Shown: positions 17,222 to 26,129, counted from the first letter of the stretch. The stretch is 64,000 bases of DNA from Puia sp. (GCA_031292515.1 JARLGZ010000279.1:226877-290876); one strand, 5' to 3'. Numbers and translations are program-made. Notes: generated by a model from the letters alone, not told the origin.

Positions 17222-19897
17222 CTAAATTCTGTTAAACAACCCTTTTACCGCTTCGATGACTTCGGGCAGATGCGATACATCCTGACCTCCCGCCGTCGCG
17301 AGGGTCTTCTGACCTCCGCCCCCGCCTTTGATCAGCGGCGCTACGGTACTCCGGATGATGCCGGGTGCGTCGAGGCCTGCGGACGCGGCGGTAGTCTCAT
17401 CGACCAGGACGGCCACTGCCGCCTTGCCTTCGATATTTGCCGCCAGGACCACCCCGAAGGACGGTTCACCCGGAAGAGCGGACAGCCCTGTCTTCAGCTC
17501 GAAACAAAGTTTCTTGAGCGCGTCGGCGCTGCCTGTTTGCACTTGTTCCCCGATGAAACGGAAGCGGCCGATGACTTGCACCTTGCTGAGCAATTCCCCA
17601 CGCAGATCCTGCAATTGACGGGCTTCCGCCTTCTCCAGTTTTCTTTTCAGCTCCGTATTCTCATTGACAAGATTTTCCAGAGATTTCTGCAGTTCCTTGG
17701 GATTCTTTAAAATATCGCGAACGACGCGAAGCAGTTCGAATTGCTCTTCTATATACCTTTCGGCAGCTTTCCCGCTTACCGCTTCTATACGTCGGACGCC
17801 CGCCGCCACGGCGCTCTCATGCCGGATCTTGAAAAGGCCCAGCTCTCCGGTAGAGCCCACATGCGTTCCCCCGCATAATTCCACCGAATAGGCGGGATCT
17901 ATGACGACGACCCGTACCCGGTCTCCGTATTTCTCGCCGAACAGCGCCATGGCGCCCGTCTTCAGCGCTTCTTCCCGGGGCATCTCCCGGATGACGACCG
18001 GGATATTTTCGCGGATCTTTTCATTGACAAGCTGCTCCACCGCGGCAATCTCTTCGCCGGTCATCTTTGCGAAATGAGAAAAATCAAAACGCAGTTCTTC
18101 AGGATTCACCAGGGATCCTTTTTGGGCCACATGCGCACCCAATATCTTTCTCAGCGCCGCGTGCAAAAGGTGAGTAGCGGAGTGATGGATCTCGGCCGCT
18201 TTCCGCCGGGTTTGATCCACTCTGGCGGTGACCGGCGCAGTCGGGTCGGATGGAAGCGTATCGCTGAATTGTATAATCAGGTCGTTCTCCCTGCGGGTGT
18301 CGGTAATGCTTACCGTGTCCTTGCCGGACACGAGCACACCGGTATCCCCGGTCTGGCCGCCACTCTCGGCATAAAAGGGCGTCGCCTCCAAAACCAGCTG
18401 CCAGGACTCCTTGCCTTTTGTCTTTATCTTCCGGTATTTGACGATCTTTGTCCGGGTCTCGAGCAACTCATACCCGACGAATTCCATCAGCGGGTTCCCC
18501 TCAAGGATGACCCAGTCTTCCGTGTCCAGGGAAGCCGCTGCCCTGGAACGGGTCCTCTGTTCCAGCAAAGCTTTCTCATAGCCCTCCTCGTCTACCTGCA
18601 ACCCGTTCTCCCGGGCAATCAGCCGGGTAAGATCGATCGGGAATCCAAAAGTATCGAGGAGCTCGAAGGCGGCAAATCCACCGATCGTCCCGGACCCCGA
18701 CTTTTGCACAGATACGACAATCTCATCAATCTTCTTCAACCCGTTCTCCAGGGTCCTGAGAAAAGCTTCCTCTTCCTCCTTAACCACCCTGCTGACGAAA
18801 TCAGACTGCTGTTGCAATTCAGGAAATACTTTTTCGAACTGAGTCGCCAGCCCCGGCATCAGCCGGTACAGGAGGGGTTCCCGGCAATCCAGGTAAGAAT
18901 AATAATACCGCACCGCACGCCGCAGGATCCTGCGGATGACATAGCCCGCGTCCTTGTTGGAAGGCAATTGACCATCGGCGATCGTAAAGCCGATGGCACG
19001 GATATGGTCCGCCAGGACCCGAAAGGCGATATCCTGTTTGCTATCCCCAAACCCATATTTTTTCCCGGTGAGCTTTTCCGTCAGTGCGATGGTGCCGGTG
19101 AAGATATCTGTATCGTAGTTGGAGGTCTTCTGTTGCAGAACCCGGACCAGTCTCTCGAAACCCATACCCGTATCCACATGCCTGGCTGGCAGCGGTTCAA
19201 GACTTTTATCCTTAAGCCGGTTGAACTGGATGAATACATTGTTCCAGATTTCTATCACCTGCGGATGATCATTGTTGACGAGCGTATCGCCGCCAACCTG
19301 TTTTCGTTCCGCGTCCGGACGACCATCTACATGAATTTCCGTGCAGGGACCACAGGGCCCCGTATCTCCCATCTCCCAAAAATTGTCCTTCTTACTGCCT
19401 AGAAGAATGCGGTCTTCCGACACCCATTTTTTCCATTCGTCCCAGGCCTCCGTGTCCTTTGGCAGGCCCTGCGCGGGATCTCCCTCGAACACGGTAACAT
19501 ACAACCTGTCTTCGGGGATACCATATACTTTCGTCAGCAACTCCCAGCTCCAGGCAATCGCTTCCTTCTTAAAATAGCCGGCAGCCGGGTTGGACGGATC
19601 GCCGAAACTCCAGTTTCCCAGCATTTCGAACATAGTGTGATGATAGGTGTCCACACCTACCTCTTCAAGGTCATTGTGTTTTCCGCTTACCCGGAGACAT
19701 TTCTGCGTATCGGCGACACGGGCATCGGGGGACTTCTTATTTCCCAGGAAATAATCCTTGAAGGGATTCATACCCGCATTGGTAAAAAGCAGGGTCGGAT
19801 CATTCTTCACTACAATGGGTGCGGAGGGAAGGATGGTGTGTCCTCTCGATTTGAAAAACTCCAGGAATTTCTGTCTTATTTCGCCACTGGTCATCAT
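17222..19897 (-). CDS. alaS: AlaS, alanyl-tRNA synthetase
   Basis: Charges tRNA-Ala and clears mischarged Ser- or Gly-tRNA-Ala. It has 891 residues, the full length for the family. The class II core starts at once (EIRQKFLEFFKSRGH, TLLFTNAGMNPFKDYFLG). The editing domain carries HHSATHLLHAALR and the zinc-site CGGTHVG at residue 675. The C-terminal DHHA1 domain has IKGGGGGQKTLATAGG. All catalytic and editing residues are visible. A near-consensus promoter lies upstream in the divergent region shared with the M23 peptidase gene. Confidence 0.98.
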   Translation of the reverse strand: MMTSGEIRQKFLEFFKSRGHTILPSAPIVVKNDPTLLFTNAGMNPFKDYFLGNKKSPDARVADTQKCLRVSGKHNDLEEVGVDTYHHTMFEMLGNWSFGDPSNPAAGYFKKEAIAWSWELLTKVYGIPEDRLYVTVFEGDPAQGLPKDTEAWDEWKKWVSEDRILLGSKKDNFWEMGDTGPCGPCTEIHVDGRPDAERKQVGGDTLVNNDHPQVIEIWNNVFIQFNRLKDKSLEPLPARHVDTGMGFERLVRVLQQKTSNYDTDIFTGTIALTEKLTGKKYGFGDSKQDIAFRVLADHIRAIGFTIADGQLPSNKDAGYVIRRILRRAVRYYYSYLDCREPLLYRLMPGLATQFEKVFPELQQQSDFVSRVVKEEEEAFLRTLENGLKKIDEIVVSVQKSGSGTIGGFAAFELLDTFGFPIDLTRLIARENGLQVDEEGYEKALLEQRTRSRAAASLDTEDWVILEGNPLMEFVGYELLETRTKIVKYRKIKTKGKESWQLVLEATPFYAESGGQTGDTGVLVSGKDTVSITDTRRENDLIIQFSDTLPSDPTAPVTARVDQTRRKAAEIHHSATHLLHAALRKILGAHVAQKGSLVNPEELRFDFSHFAKMTGEEIAAVEQLVNEKIRENIPVVIREMPREEALKTGAMALFGEKYGDRVRVVVIDPAYSVELCGGTHVGSTGELGLFKIRHESAVAAGVRRIEAVSGKAAERYIEEQFELLRVVRDILKNPKELQKSLENLVNENTELKRKLEKAEARQLQDLRGELLSKVQVIGRFRFIGEQVQTGSADALKKLCFELKTGLSALPGEPSFGVVLAANIEGKAAVAVLVDETTAASAGLDAPGIIRSTVAPLIKGGGGGQKTLATAGGQDVSHLPEVIEAVKGLFNRI

Positions 19898-19910
19898 AAA
19901 CGGAACAATC

Positions 19911-19944
19911 TTTGGTTGTAATTTGGTTCGTTAACCTATATTTG
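19911..19944 (+). promoter_or_regulatory. Promoter for the M23 peptidase gene
   Basis: TTTG (19911-19914), 22 bases, then TATATTTG (19937-19944) matches the Bacteroidota promoter, with spacing at the long end. It would give a leader of about 100 bases before the ATG at 20050. It overlaps the region that the divergent alaS promoter must cross. Confidence 0.5.
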
Positions 19945-19972
19945 TAAGCTCAGGCATTGATCCGGAGCCGTG

Positions 19973-20003
19973 CAAAGGTACACTAATTCAAGCTGTTATT
20001 AAA
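19973..20003 (-). promoter_or_regulatory. Promoter for alaS
   Basis: On the minus strand TTTA (20003-20000), exactly 19 bases, then TACCTTTG (19980-19973) matches the consensus except for the last base of the -33 part. It gives an alaS leader of about 70 bases and overlaps head-to-head with the M23 promoter. Confidence 0.6.
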
Positions 20004-20049
20004 CCAGAATACCTACCATCCAATCCTTGAAAAAAGGTTGTTTTTGCGG

Positions 20050-21021
20050 ATGAAAAAAATTAAGTATTACTATAATACCAATACACTTCGATACGAGAAG
20101 CTGGAAACTCCCCTGCGGGTAACCTTGCTGCGCGTCCTGGGTTTTTTGTCCGCGGCAATCGTCACTGCCCTCATCCTGGTCTCTATTGCCTACAAGTATT
20201 TCCCTTCCGCCAATGAGAAGAGGCTCATGCAACGCAATGACGCCCTGAAGGATAATTACTATGTGCTGAGCGAAAAAGTCCAAAAACTGCAGGAGCAGAT
20301 GGTCGAGCTGGAAAAACGCGACAACAATGTCTACCGGGCCATCTTCGAAGCCACCCCGATCCCCGACAGCGCAAGGGCCAAAGCGCTGGCCCAGCAGCAG
20401 GAGATCCAGCTCGTCCAGGGAATGGACCAGGAGAACCTCTATACCTCGATCGCAACCACGCTCAATAAGCTCGACGCCAGGATGTCCCACCAGGTCAAAT
20501 CCTACGCCGAAATAGATAATTTCATCAAGAATAAAGAACAGTTGCTGGCCTGCACGCCGGCCATCCAGCCGGTCAGCAATATGGACCTCAGCCGGATCGC
20601 CTCCGGCTTCGGTTACCGGATCGACCCGGTCTATAAAACGACCAAATTCCATGCGGGCCTGGATTTTGCCGCCCCTCAGGGAACACCTATCTATGCAACG
20701 GCGAATGGGACCGTGGAAGTGGCCGGAAATACAGGCAACGGTTATGGCAACCACGTCGTGATCAATCATGGCTATGGCTACGGTACGCTGTATGGGCATA
20801 TGTTTAAAGTGAAGGTCAAGCCCGGCGAGAAGGTCAAACGCGGAGAAATTATCGGCTATGTCGGAAGCACCGGAAAAAGTACGGGGCCCCATTGCCATTA
20901 TGAAGTACATCGAAACGGAGACCCGGTAGATCCCGTATATTATTTCTATAACGATATCACCCCCGAACAATACGACCGGCTGCTGAAACTGGCGGCATCC
21001 AGCAATCAGAGCTTTGATTAA
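20050..21021 (+). CDS. M23 family peptidase, membrane-anchored, with coiled coil
   Basis: Cell-wall endopeptidase of 323 residues. A single membrane segment lies near residues 30-50 (FLSAAIVTALILVSIAY). A coiled coil follows at about 55-105 (KDNYYVLSEKVQKLQEQMVELEKR), and the LytM domain is at about 195-300. Zinc ligands and catalytic histidines are present: HAGLDF for HxxxD and GPHCHYEV for HxH. The layout matches envelope M23 proteins that split peptide cross-links during growth. The upstream TTG four codons earlier is less likely than this ATG. It may be co-transcribed with the MerR gene 55 bases downstream. Confidence 0.93.
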   Translation: MKKIKYYYNTNTLRYEKLETPLRVTLLRVLGFLSAAIVTALILVSIAYKYFPSANEKRLMQRNDALKDNYYVLSEKVQKLQEQMVELEKRDNNVYRAIFEATPIPDSARAKALAQQQEIQLVQGMDQENLYTSIATTLNKLDARMSHQVKSYAEIDNFIKNKEQLLACTPAIQPVSNMDLSRIASGFGYRIDPVYKTTKFHAGLDFAAPQGTPIYATANGTVEVAGNTGNGYGNHVVINHGYGYGTLYGHMFKVKVKPGEKVKRGEIIGYVGSTGKSTGPHCHYEVHRNGDPVDPVYYFYNDITPEQYDRLLKLAASSNQSFD

Positions 21022-21076
21022 ACCGAATCCTTCTTATCTTTAATTACCGGATATTTTTTTGCATATTTACATTGGC

Positions 21077-21853
21077 ATGAAGACCCTTCCACAGATAGCA
21101 TTTGACTTCGCGGCGGATAAGGACGCCCGGCAGCAGGAGCCCGGGCAGGAGCCGCTCCCCGTCCAGCCTCTTCAGGACGAACAAAAGGCGGGCGTCGGCG
21201 TACGTCTCAAACACACCCGCAAAGAAACAGACCCTGTTGCCGAACAAACATCCGCAGCAGCACACATATCCGCATTCGGACAAACACCCGAAACCGCACA
21301 AATACCAGCAACGGAAGAAATACCAGGAACCGGCGAGGCTATCGAAGAAGCGCCGGCACGCGGGGAAATCATCGTACCCGAAGAGGCCGTTATCGCTGTA
21401 GCCGGTGAAACCGTCATCGAAGCCACGTTTTTAGAGATCTCCTCCTCCTCCGGGAAGACAAAATCCACCCGGGGACGCAAATCGCTGAAGCAGGTTGCGG
21501 CCGAAGCCGACCTGATTGAAATCCCGGGTGATGACGAACTGTTTAGTAAACAGTATTACGGCATGGGAGAAGTCGCCACCATGTTCCGGGTGAACCAGTC
21601 GCTGCTGCGTTTCTGGGAGGCTGAATTCGACATCCTGAAACCCCGCAAGAATAAGAAGGGAGACCGCTATTTTCGTCCGGTCGATATAAAGAACCTGCAC
21701 CTGATCTACAATTTGCTGAGGCAGCGTAAATACACGATCGAAGGAGCCAGGGAATTCCTGAAGAACAGCAAAAAAGCGGATGCAAGGTTTGAGGCCATCC
21801 GCCGCTTGCAGGAGATCCGTGCCTTTATGCTGGAACTGAAGGCGCAGATATGA
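21077..21853 (+). CDS. MerR family transcriptional regulator with long acidic N-terminal extension
   Basis: Protein of 258 residues. The MerR winged-helix domain is C-terminal, at about residues 155-225 (YGMGEVATMFRVNQSLLRFW, then DRYFRPVDIKNLHLIYNLL). In front of it is a stretch of about 145 residues rich in Glu, Ala, Pro and Thr that looks disordered and has no known domain. There is no effector domain after the HTH, only a short helix. Most MerR proteins have the HTH at the very N-terminus, so this arrangement is unusual, although homologues of this kind are frequent in Bacteroidota next to M23 peptidase genes as far as I recall. The target is unknown. Confidence 0.88.
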   Translation: MKTLPQIAFDFAADKDARQQEPGQEPLPVQPLQDEQKAGVGVRLKHTRKETDPVAEQTSAAAHISAFGQTPETAQIPATEEIPGTGEAIEEAPARGEIIVPEEAVIAVAGETVIEATFLEISSSSGKTKSTRGRKSLKQVAAEADLIEIPGDDELFSKQYYGMGEVATMFRVNQSLLRFWEAEFDILKPRKNKKGDRYFRPVDIKNLHLIYNLLRQRKYTIEGAREFLKNSKKADARFEAIRRLQEIRAFMLELKAQI

Positions 21854-21938
21854 TAAGTGACAAGGGCCATTCTTATACGCTTTTCGATGACGCGGGCATA
21901 ACGACTGCATCAGACATTTGAAAAAACATTGATTCCTG

Positions 21939-22451
21939 ATGAAACATATTTTTCTGATTGCATTGATCTTCGGGTTCGGGATCCTTACACGGGCGCAAAC
22001 GGAATACGAAGTTTCCGGCAAGGGGACCGATAAGATCCTGAAGGGAATCATCAGCAGGGACCTGCTTATAAGCGATACGTCCTTTAGCTGGTGGCAACCC
22101 AGCCAGGCCGGCTATACGCCCAACGCAAGCGCGGTGGCCGCACTGAAGGCGAAGGGCAGCGAACTGCAGTTCGTTGTTTTCGGAGGCACCTGGTCCGGGG
22201 ATACAAGGGCCATTCTTCCGAAGTTCTTCGCCATCCTCGATGCCGCTTCCTTTCCCGCCGACCAAATCACGCTGGTTGGCGTGGACCAGGACAAAAAAGA
22301 CATCGACCATTTGACCGAAGAAATGCATATCACCAAATTGCCCACCTTTATCCTGCTCAAGGACGGCAAGGAATGGGGGCGCGTCGAACAATCCGGGCGG
22401 ACCGGTCATTGGGACCAGGAGATCGGAGAACTGGTGGCTTCCGCAGACTAA
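21939..22451 (+). CDS. Thioredoxin-like secreted protein without active-site cysteines
   Basis: Protein of 170 residues with a signal peptide (LIALIFGFGILTRAQ). The fold can be followed from FVVFGGTWSGDTRAILPKF through LVGVDQDKKD to KLPTFILLKDGKEWGR, which holds the cis-proline region of thioredoxins. Where the redox motif should read WCxxC or WCxD the sequence is WSGD, so both cysteines are absent and classical disulfide exchange is impossible. It may be a structural or binding thioredoxin fold, or a divergent member of a family that normally has WCxDS. The gene is convergent with the MscS gene and their ends overlap by four bases. Confidence 0.82.
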   Translation: MKHIFLIALIFGFGILTRAQTEYEVSGKGTDKILKGIISRDLLISDTSFSWWQPSQAGYTPNASAVAALKAKGSELQFVVFGGTWSGDTRAILPKFFAILDAASFPADQITLVGVDQDKKDIDHLTEEMHITKLPTFILLKDGKEWGRVEQSGRTGHWDQEIGELVASAD

Positions 22452-23551
22452 TTGGTTTGCGGAGGAGGGTTTCCCGTCAGCCTGACATCGCTGCTCGCGC
22501 CTGCAATTTCTATGGATAGCCGCTCCATCAACCGGAGGATCTCAAGATTTACCTGCTGTTTGATATCGTTGAATTCCGCCTGGGAGACAGGAGCGGTAAA
22601 ATAATCCACATTCACCAGGAAGGCGGTAGCCGAAATATCGTTGAGGAAGACGCTGCTGCTCTGGATCCTGTCCTTTTTCAGGATCAGCCTGACCGCCTCG
22701 ACAAACCGGTCCAGGTTTGCGGAAGGAGTAGAAAGGCTTACCTGGAGCCGGATCTCAGCTTTCCGCTGCGTACGAAGCGTCAGGTTGTCCACGATACTGT
22801 CTACCATCTGCTTGTTGGGAACCGTGACATAGGTTTTTTGATCGGTCCGGATGCGTGTACTGCGCAATCCTATCCTTTCAACGGTCCCGGAAATATTATT
22901 TACGTTCAACACATCCCCGGCCGTAAAAGGCTTGTCGAAGAAGATGATAAAGGAAGCGATCAGGTTTTCTATACTCTCTTTGGCGGCGAGTGCCAGTGCC
23001 GCTCCCGCAATCCCGAGGGAACCGAGCAGGCTGTTGATCTGCCACCCGAAAGCCATACTGAGGATCATCATAATGCCGATGATGCCTAGTATGACCTTCA
23101 TAAAGTCCCGGAAGAAAACCACCAGCTGGTTATCACGCAGATCCCCGGCCGCATTGGCCTTCCGCTGGAGGATGAGCGCGATGAAATCGATGGTCCGCAG
23201 CAGCAGCCAGATGAACCCGATGATAATGATGATGATGGCGATCGCACGAACGATGGTCCTGGAAGAGACCTCGTAGATATCGAAGTCCAGTTCCTCGGGA
23301 AAGTGGAGTTTCTCTATGGAACTGGCCGATATAAAAACCACCAGGAAAGTCTGAATAGGCCCCTTGATAAGGCTCACGAAGGAGGGCTGATCCACGCCGG
23401 CGGATACCCGGCGGACAATGCGGAAGAGGAAGCCCGCGATCAGCAGGGATAGGTAACGCTTTAAAATCACGACCAGGAGGATCGTGGAGACTACGATCAG
23501 ATATTTTTTTAGCGGATTGCTGAAGATTACCTGGTTCCAGAAATCATGCAT
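22448..23551 (-). CDS. Mechanosensitive ion channel, MscS family
   Basis: Inner-membrane channel that opens on membrane tension and protects against osmotic downshock. It has 367 residues with four or five hydrophobic helices before the conserved pore helix and beta domain: GSLGIAGAALALAAKESIEN (pore-lining TM3), IIFFDKPFTAGDVLNVNNISGTVERIGLRSTRIRT, and YVTVPNKQMVDSIVDNLT. These are the standard MscS blocks, split here across the text. The last ~100 residues form the usual alpha/beta cage. It lies tail to tail with the thioredoxin-like gene and just downstream of a beta-propeller gene on the same strand (12 bases apart). Confidence 0.95.
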   Translation of the reverse strand: MHDFWNQVIFSNPLKKYLIVVSTILLVVILKRYLSLLIAGFLFRIVRRVSAGVDQPSFVSLIKGPIQTFLVVFISASSIEKLHFPEELDFDIYEVSSRTIVRAIAIIIIIIGFIWLLLRTIDFIALILQRKANAAGDLRDNQLVVFFRDFMKVILGIIGIMMILSMAFGWQINSLLGSLGIAGAALALAAKESIENLIASFIIFFDKPFTAGDVLNVNNISGTVERIGLRSTRIRTDQKTYVTVPNKQMVDSIVDNLTLRTQRKAEIRLQVSLSTPSANLDRFVEAVRLILKKDRIQSSSVFLNDISATAFLVNVDYFTAPVSQAEFNDIKQQVNLEILRLMERLSIEIAGASSDVRLTGNPPPQTN

Positions 23552-23563
23552 ATTTGCTTATTT

Positions 23564-24385
23564 TCAACGTCGCGAATAAATCTCCAACACCTTTTTCTTT
23601 AACACATAGATCGCCCCGGGAGTGATCTTGATCTTCAAAGCGCCCTGGTAAGCCGGGGGGATCGGTATTTCCTGCAGGTTCAGGGTGCCCAGCTGGTAGC
23701 GATAGAATTTCTGCTGATCCCTGCCCAGGAGGATCTTATCGATTACGGTAAAATCCTGCCAGCCGGTCAGCGGCAAGGCCTGTTTAAACCCTCCATAGTG
23801 ATCGAAGGCGAAGACTCCCCGGTTAATATCGTACAGGTAGACCAGACCCGATTGGTCGGCAATCACCGACGGATCCGGCACAGTGTCGAAAACCTGTCTG
23901 AAATCGGTGGTCTGATCGACCACGGAACCGTCGTCGCGCAGTCTTTTCAACTTGGCGTCCAACTCATCATAGACCCAGATATTATTGTCGTATCCCAGAC
24001 CGATGGCCTTGACCTGTAAGATGTTCTGGCTGCGAAGATCGATGGTCGTACGGATATTGAGGAACCTATCGACAATGACAACGGTCGCAAAATCCCTGTA
24101 GTAGAGCAGTATTTTTAAAGGATTGGTGACATCTATGGACCAGATTTTGCCATAACGGCTCACCTCGTTGAATACCGCGGCCGAATCACCATGGATATCG
24201 AGCTTCTTCAATAAATTATCGCTGCTCAGGATATAAACATTCCCGAGGTTGTCGACATTGAAATCGGTTATGTCAGCCTGTATGGACCGGCTCAGGGTAA
24301 ACGAGCCGAATGAGCTGTCCAGCTGCGCCGAAGCGCAATGCGCAAAGAGCAGCAGCAAAACGGTGATGGGTTTTGTTATCTTCAT
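23564..24385 (-). CDS. Secreted beta-propeller-like protein, function unknown
   Basis: Protein of 273 residues with a signal peptide ending near residue 20 (LLLLFAHCASAQ). The mature part has repeated short beta units of the kind VDNLGNVYILSSDNLLKKLD, GYDNNIWVYDELDAKLKRL, and DQSGLVYLYDINRGVFAFD, suggesting a six-bladed propeller of NHL or similar type. No catalytic residue pattern is evident. It is 12 bases upstream of mscS on the same strand and 34 bases downstream of lpxH, so it may be part of a small lpxH-propeller-mscS transcript. Function unknown. Confidence 0.8.
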   Translation of the reverse strand: MKITKPITVLLLLFAHCASAQLDSSFGSFTLSRSIQADITDFNVDNLGNVYILSSDNLLKKLDIHGDSAAVFNEVSRYGKIWSIDVTNPLKILLYYRDFATVVIVDRFLNIRTTIDLRSQNILQVKAIGLGYDNNIWVYDELDAKLKRLRDDGSVVDQTTDFRQVFDTVPDPSVIADQSGLVYLYDINRGVFAFDHYGGFKQALPLTGWQDFTVIDKILLGRDQQKFYRYQLGTLNLQEIPIPPAYQGALKIKITPGAIYVLKKKVLEIYSRR

Positions 24386-24419
24386 TTTTCGCAGTCGGCT
24401 TTTGATGAGATTAGCGAAT

Positions 24420-25217
24420 TTAAGCCTCCGTCTTTTTTCTTATGATCTTTTCTTTCATCTCCTCCGTTCGGGCTGTCAGGACCAGCTCATTACCGTCGAA
24501 AACCGCATAGGTGTCATATCGTATCCAATCGCCGAGATTGATATACCGGCTGCCGCCCGGCAGGGTAAAATCGATCGGCAAATGACGGTGCCCGAATATC
24601 AGGTAGTCAAAATACGTTTTTTGCAGCGTCTCCTTACTGTAAATGATCAGCCACTCCCGGGCCTCTCCCAGAAACCGCTCGTCGACAAGCCCCGTAACGG
24701 CCCTGCTCCGGCGACTAAGATAATTTGCCAAACCGACGCCCGCGGCCGGCGGCAGGATGCCGAACAACCACTGGCAGATACGGCTCCTGAATATTTTCTT
24801 CATGAACTTGTATCCATGGTCTCCGGGACCCAACCCGTCCCCATGTGCCACCAGGAATTTCTTGCCGTTCCATTCAAAGGTCTTTGCCTCATGATAGACC
24901 GGGATATGCAGCTCCTCTTCAAAATAACCGCTCATCCACATATCATGATTGCCCACAAAAAAATGAATCGGTATTCCGCTGTCGGAGATCTCCGCCAGTT
25001 TGCCGAGAATCCGCGTATATCCCTTGGGGACCACGGTGCGATATTCGTACCAGAAATCGAAGAGATCGCCTACGATAATGATCCCGGCGGCATCTTCCCG
25101 GATCTCCTCGAGAAACCGGACTATCCTCTTCTCCCGGACAAGGCTGACGGCATGATCCGGGGCGCCCAGATGAAAGTCTGATAAAAAGTATATTTTTTTA
25201 CCGGGAGGTATTTGCAT
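24420..25217 (-). CDS. lpxH: UDP-2,3-diacylglucosamine diphosphatase-like calcineurin phosphoesterase (LpxH type)
   Basis: Metallophosphoesterase of 265 residues that would cut UDP-2,3-diacylglucosamine to lipid X in lipid A synthesis. Metal-binding motifs occur in order: SDFHLG near the N-terminus, GDLFDFW, GNHD and HGDGLGPGD, then a distal GHRHLP. The start is taken as ATG 25217 (MQIPPGKKIYFLSDFHLG); a GTG seven codons upstream overlaps the preceding gene's stop by one base and is less likely. A perfect -7 element ends five bases before this ATG, which would make the mRNA nearly leaderless. Some LpxH-like proteins in this phylum have other substrates, so the exact activity is moderately sure. 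Confidence 0.87.
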   Translation of the reverse strand: MQIPPGKKIYFLSDFHLGAPDHAVSLVREKRIVRFLEEIREDAAGIIIVGDLFDFWYEYRTVVPKGYTRILGKLAEISDSGIPIHFFVGNHDMWMSGYFEEELHIPVYHEAKTFEWNGKKFLVAHGDGLGPGDHGYKFMKKIFRSRICQWLFGILPPAAGVGLANYLSRRSRAVTGLVDERFLGEAREWLIIYSKETLQKTYFDYLIFGHRHLPIDFTLPGGSRYINLGDWIRYDTYAVFDGNELVLTARTEEMKEKIIRKKTEA

Positions 25218-25221
25218 GGGG

Positions 25222-25229
25222 CAAAGATA
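25222..25229 (-). promoter_or_regulatory. -7 promoter element for lpxH
   Basis: Minus-strand TATCTTTG matches TAnnTTTG exactly and ends five bases before the lpxH ATG. No -33 element is apparent 19 bases upstream. If used, the transcript would start at or next to the start codon. Confidence 0.35.
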
Positions 25230-25237
25230 ATAAAACA

Positions 25238-25954
25238 CTACTGCCCGCTATCGACGAGAAAAAGATACACTTCCCTGGGGCCATGTACGCCTACGACCAG
25301 CGTCTTTTCGATATCGGCAGTACGGCTCGGGCCGGTTGCAAAAGTGATCAGGGAGGGCAGCTGCGGATGATATTTCTCTTTGAGCCGTTGCAGACCGTCT
25401 TTTATGTCGTAGACCAATTGATGGGTATAAGCGATACAGATATGGACCGGGGCATAGACGCTGACGGTACGGCCGCTCTCTCCGGCGGCGCTCATGACGA
25501 TGCTTCCGGTTCTGGCTATCAGCAGTTCGCAAGAGGTGATGGCAGCCTCGCATTCGGCGAGCCCTCTTCCGGAGGACAGCTCTTGCGTCCGGGCGCCTGG
25601 CTTCTTTGCTTTCTCTTCGCCTGCCGCCGGGTTGTCTTCAATACCGGTAAAACGATCGAATTGGTGATCCGCGAGAAGCTTCCGAAGCGCTTCTTCCCGG
25701 CAATAAACCTCTTTCCAGTTTTTTCGATTCAGCAGTTCGTTCAGATGGGCGACTAACTCCCGGTGGTCGATGCAGAAGATAAATTTTCCCTGGAGTTTTG
25801 AGAACTGTTCCGCAAATTCGACCTCGGGCTCCTGCACAGCGGGAAGAAAAACAGAATGATTCCCTTCACTTTGCGGAAAAGGAATAGGCGTTGATCCACT
25901 CAACGCCTGCCTTATTTTCTTTAGAATATTCTCTTTTGCGGGGGATACGCTCAT
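25238..25954 (-). CDS. LutC/YkgG family LUD-domain protein
   Basis: Protein of 238 residues from the ATG at 25954 (MSVSPAKENILKKIRQAL, the usual LutC start). It matches the LUD domain family, with the central AECEAAITSCELLIARTGSIV in pieces, HICIAYTHQLVYDI, FATGPSRTADIEKTLVVGVHGP and a C-terminal VYLFLVD. LutC is one of three proteins of the lactate-utilisation complex, but lutA and lutB are not in this window, so this member may act with subunits encoded elsewhere or in another process. The frame remains open 25 codons further upstream without family similarity. Confidence 0.9.
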   Translation of the reverse strand: MSVSPAKENILKKIRQALSGSTPIPFPQSEGNHSVFLPAVQEPEVEFAEQFSKLQGKFIFCIDHRELVAHLNELLNRKNWKEVYCREEALRKLLADHQFDRFTGIEDNPAAGEEKAKKPGARTQELSSGRGLAECEAAITSCELLIARTGSIVMSAAGESGRTVSVYAPVHICIAYTHQLVYDIKDGLQRLKEKYHPQLPSLITFATGPSRTADIEKTLVVGVHGPREVYLFLVDSGQ

Positions 25955-26077
25955 TATTGTAATATCAATGTCTTCAATGCTCGACAGCATACAACCTCGA
26001 TTGATGCGCAACCGATCCTTCATAATCACCGAATCTTCTCATCCTGCTGCTACTCAACATTTCCAAAGTCTTCATCC

Positions 26078-26129
26078 CACTCACTACTGACTACCCGCCA
26101 CTCACTACGCACCACCAACCACTCACTAC
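26078..26129 (-). repeat. Stop-adjacent GTAGTGAGT-type repeat, copy A (after ftsH)
   Basis: Three copies of the 11-base unit GTAGTGAGTGG (minus strand) are spaced 20-21 bases apart at 26119-26129, 26098-26108 and 26078-26088. The first copy supplies the ftsH stop codon itself (TAG at 26128-26126). Related elements follow two other genes in this window. The rest of the gap up to the LUD gene shows no gene. Confidence 0.7.

Noticed and set aside
18074..19402. Open frame of 442 codons opposite alaS
   Set aside because: Antisense shadow of alaS; no recognisable protein features.
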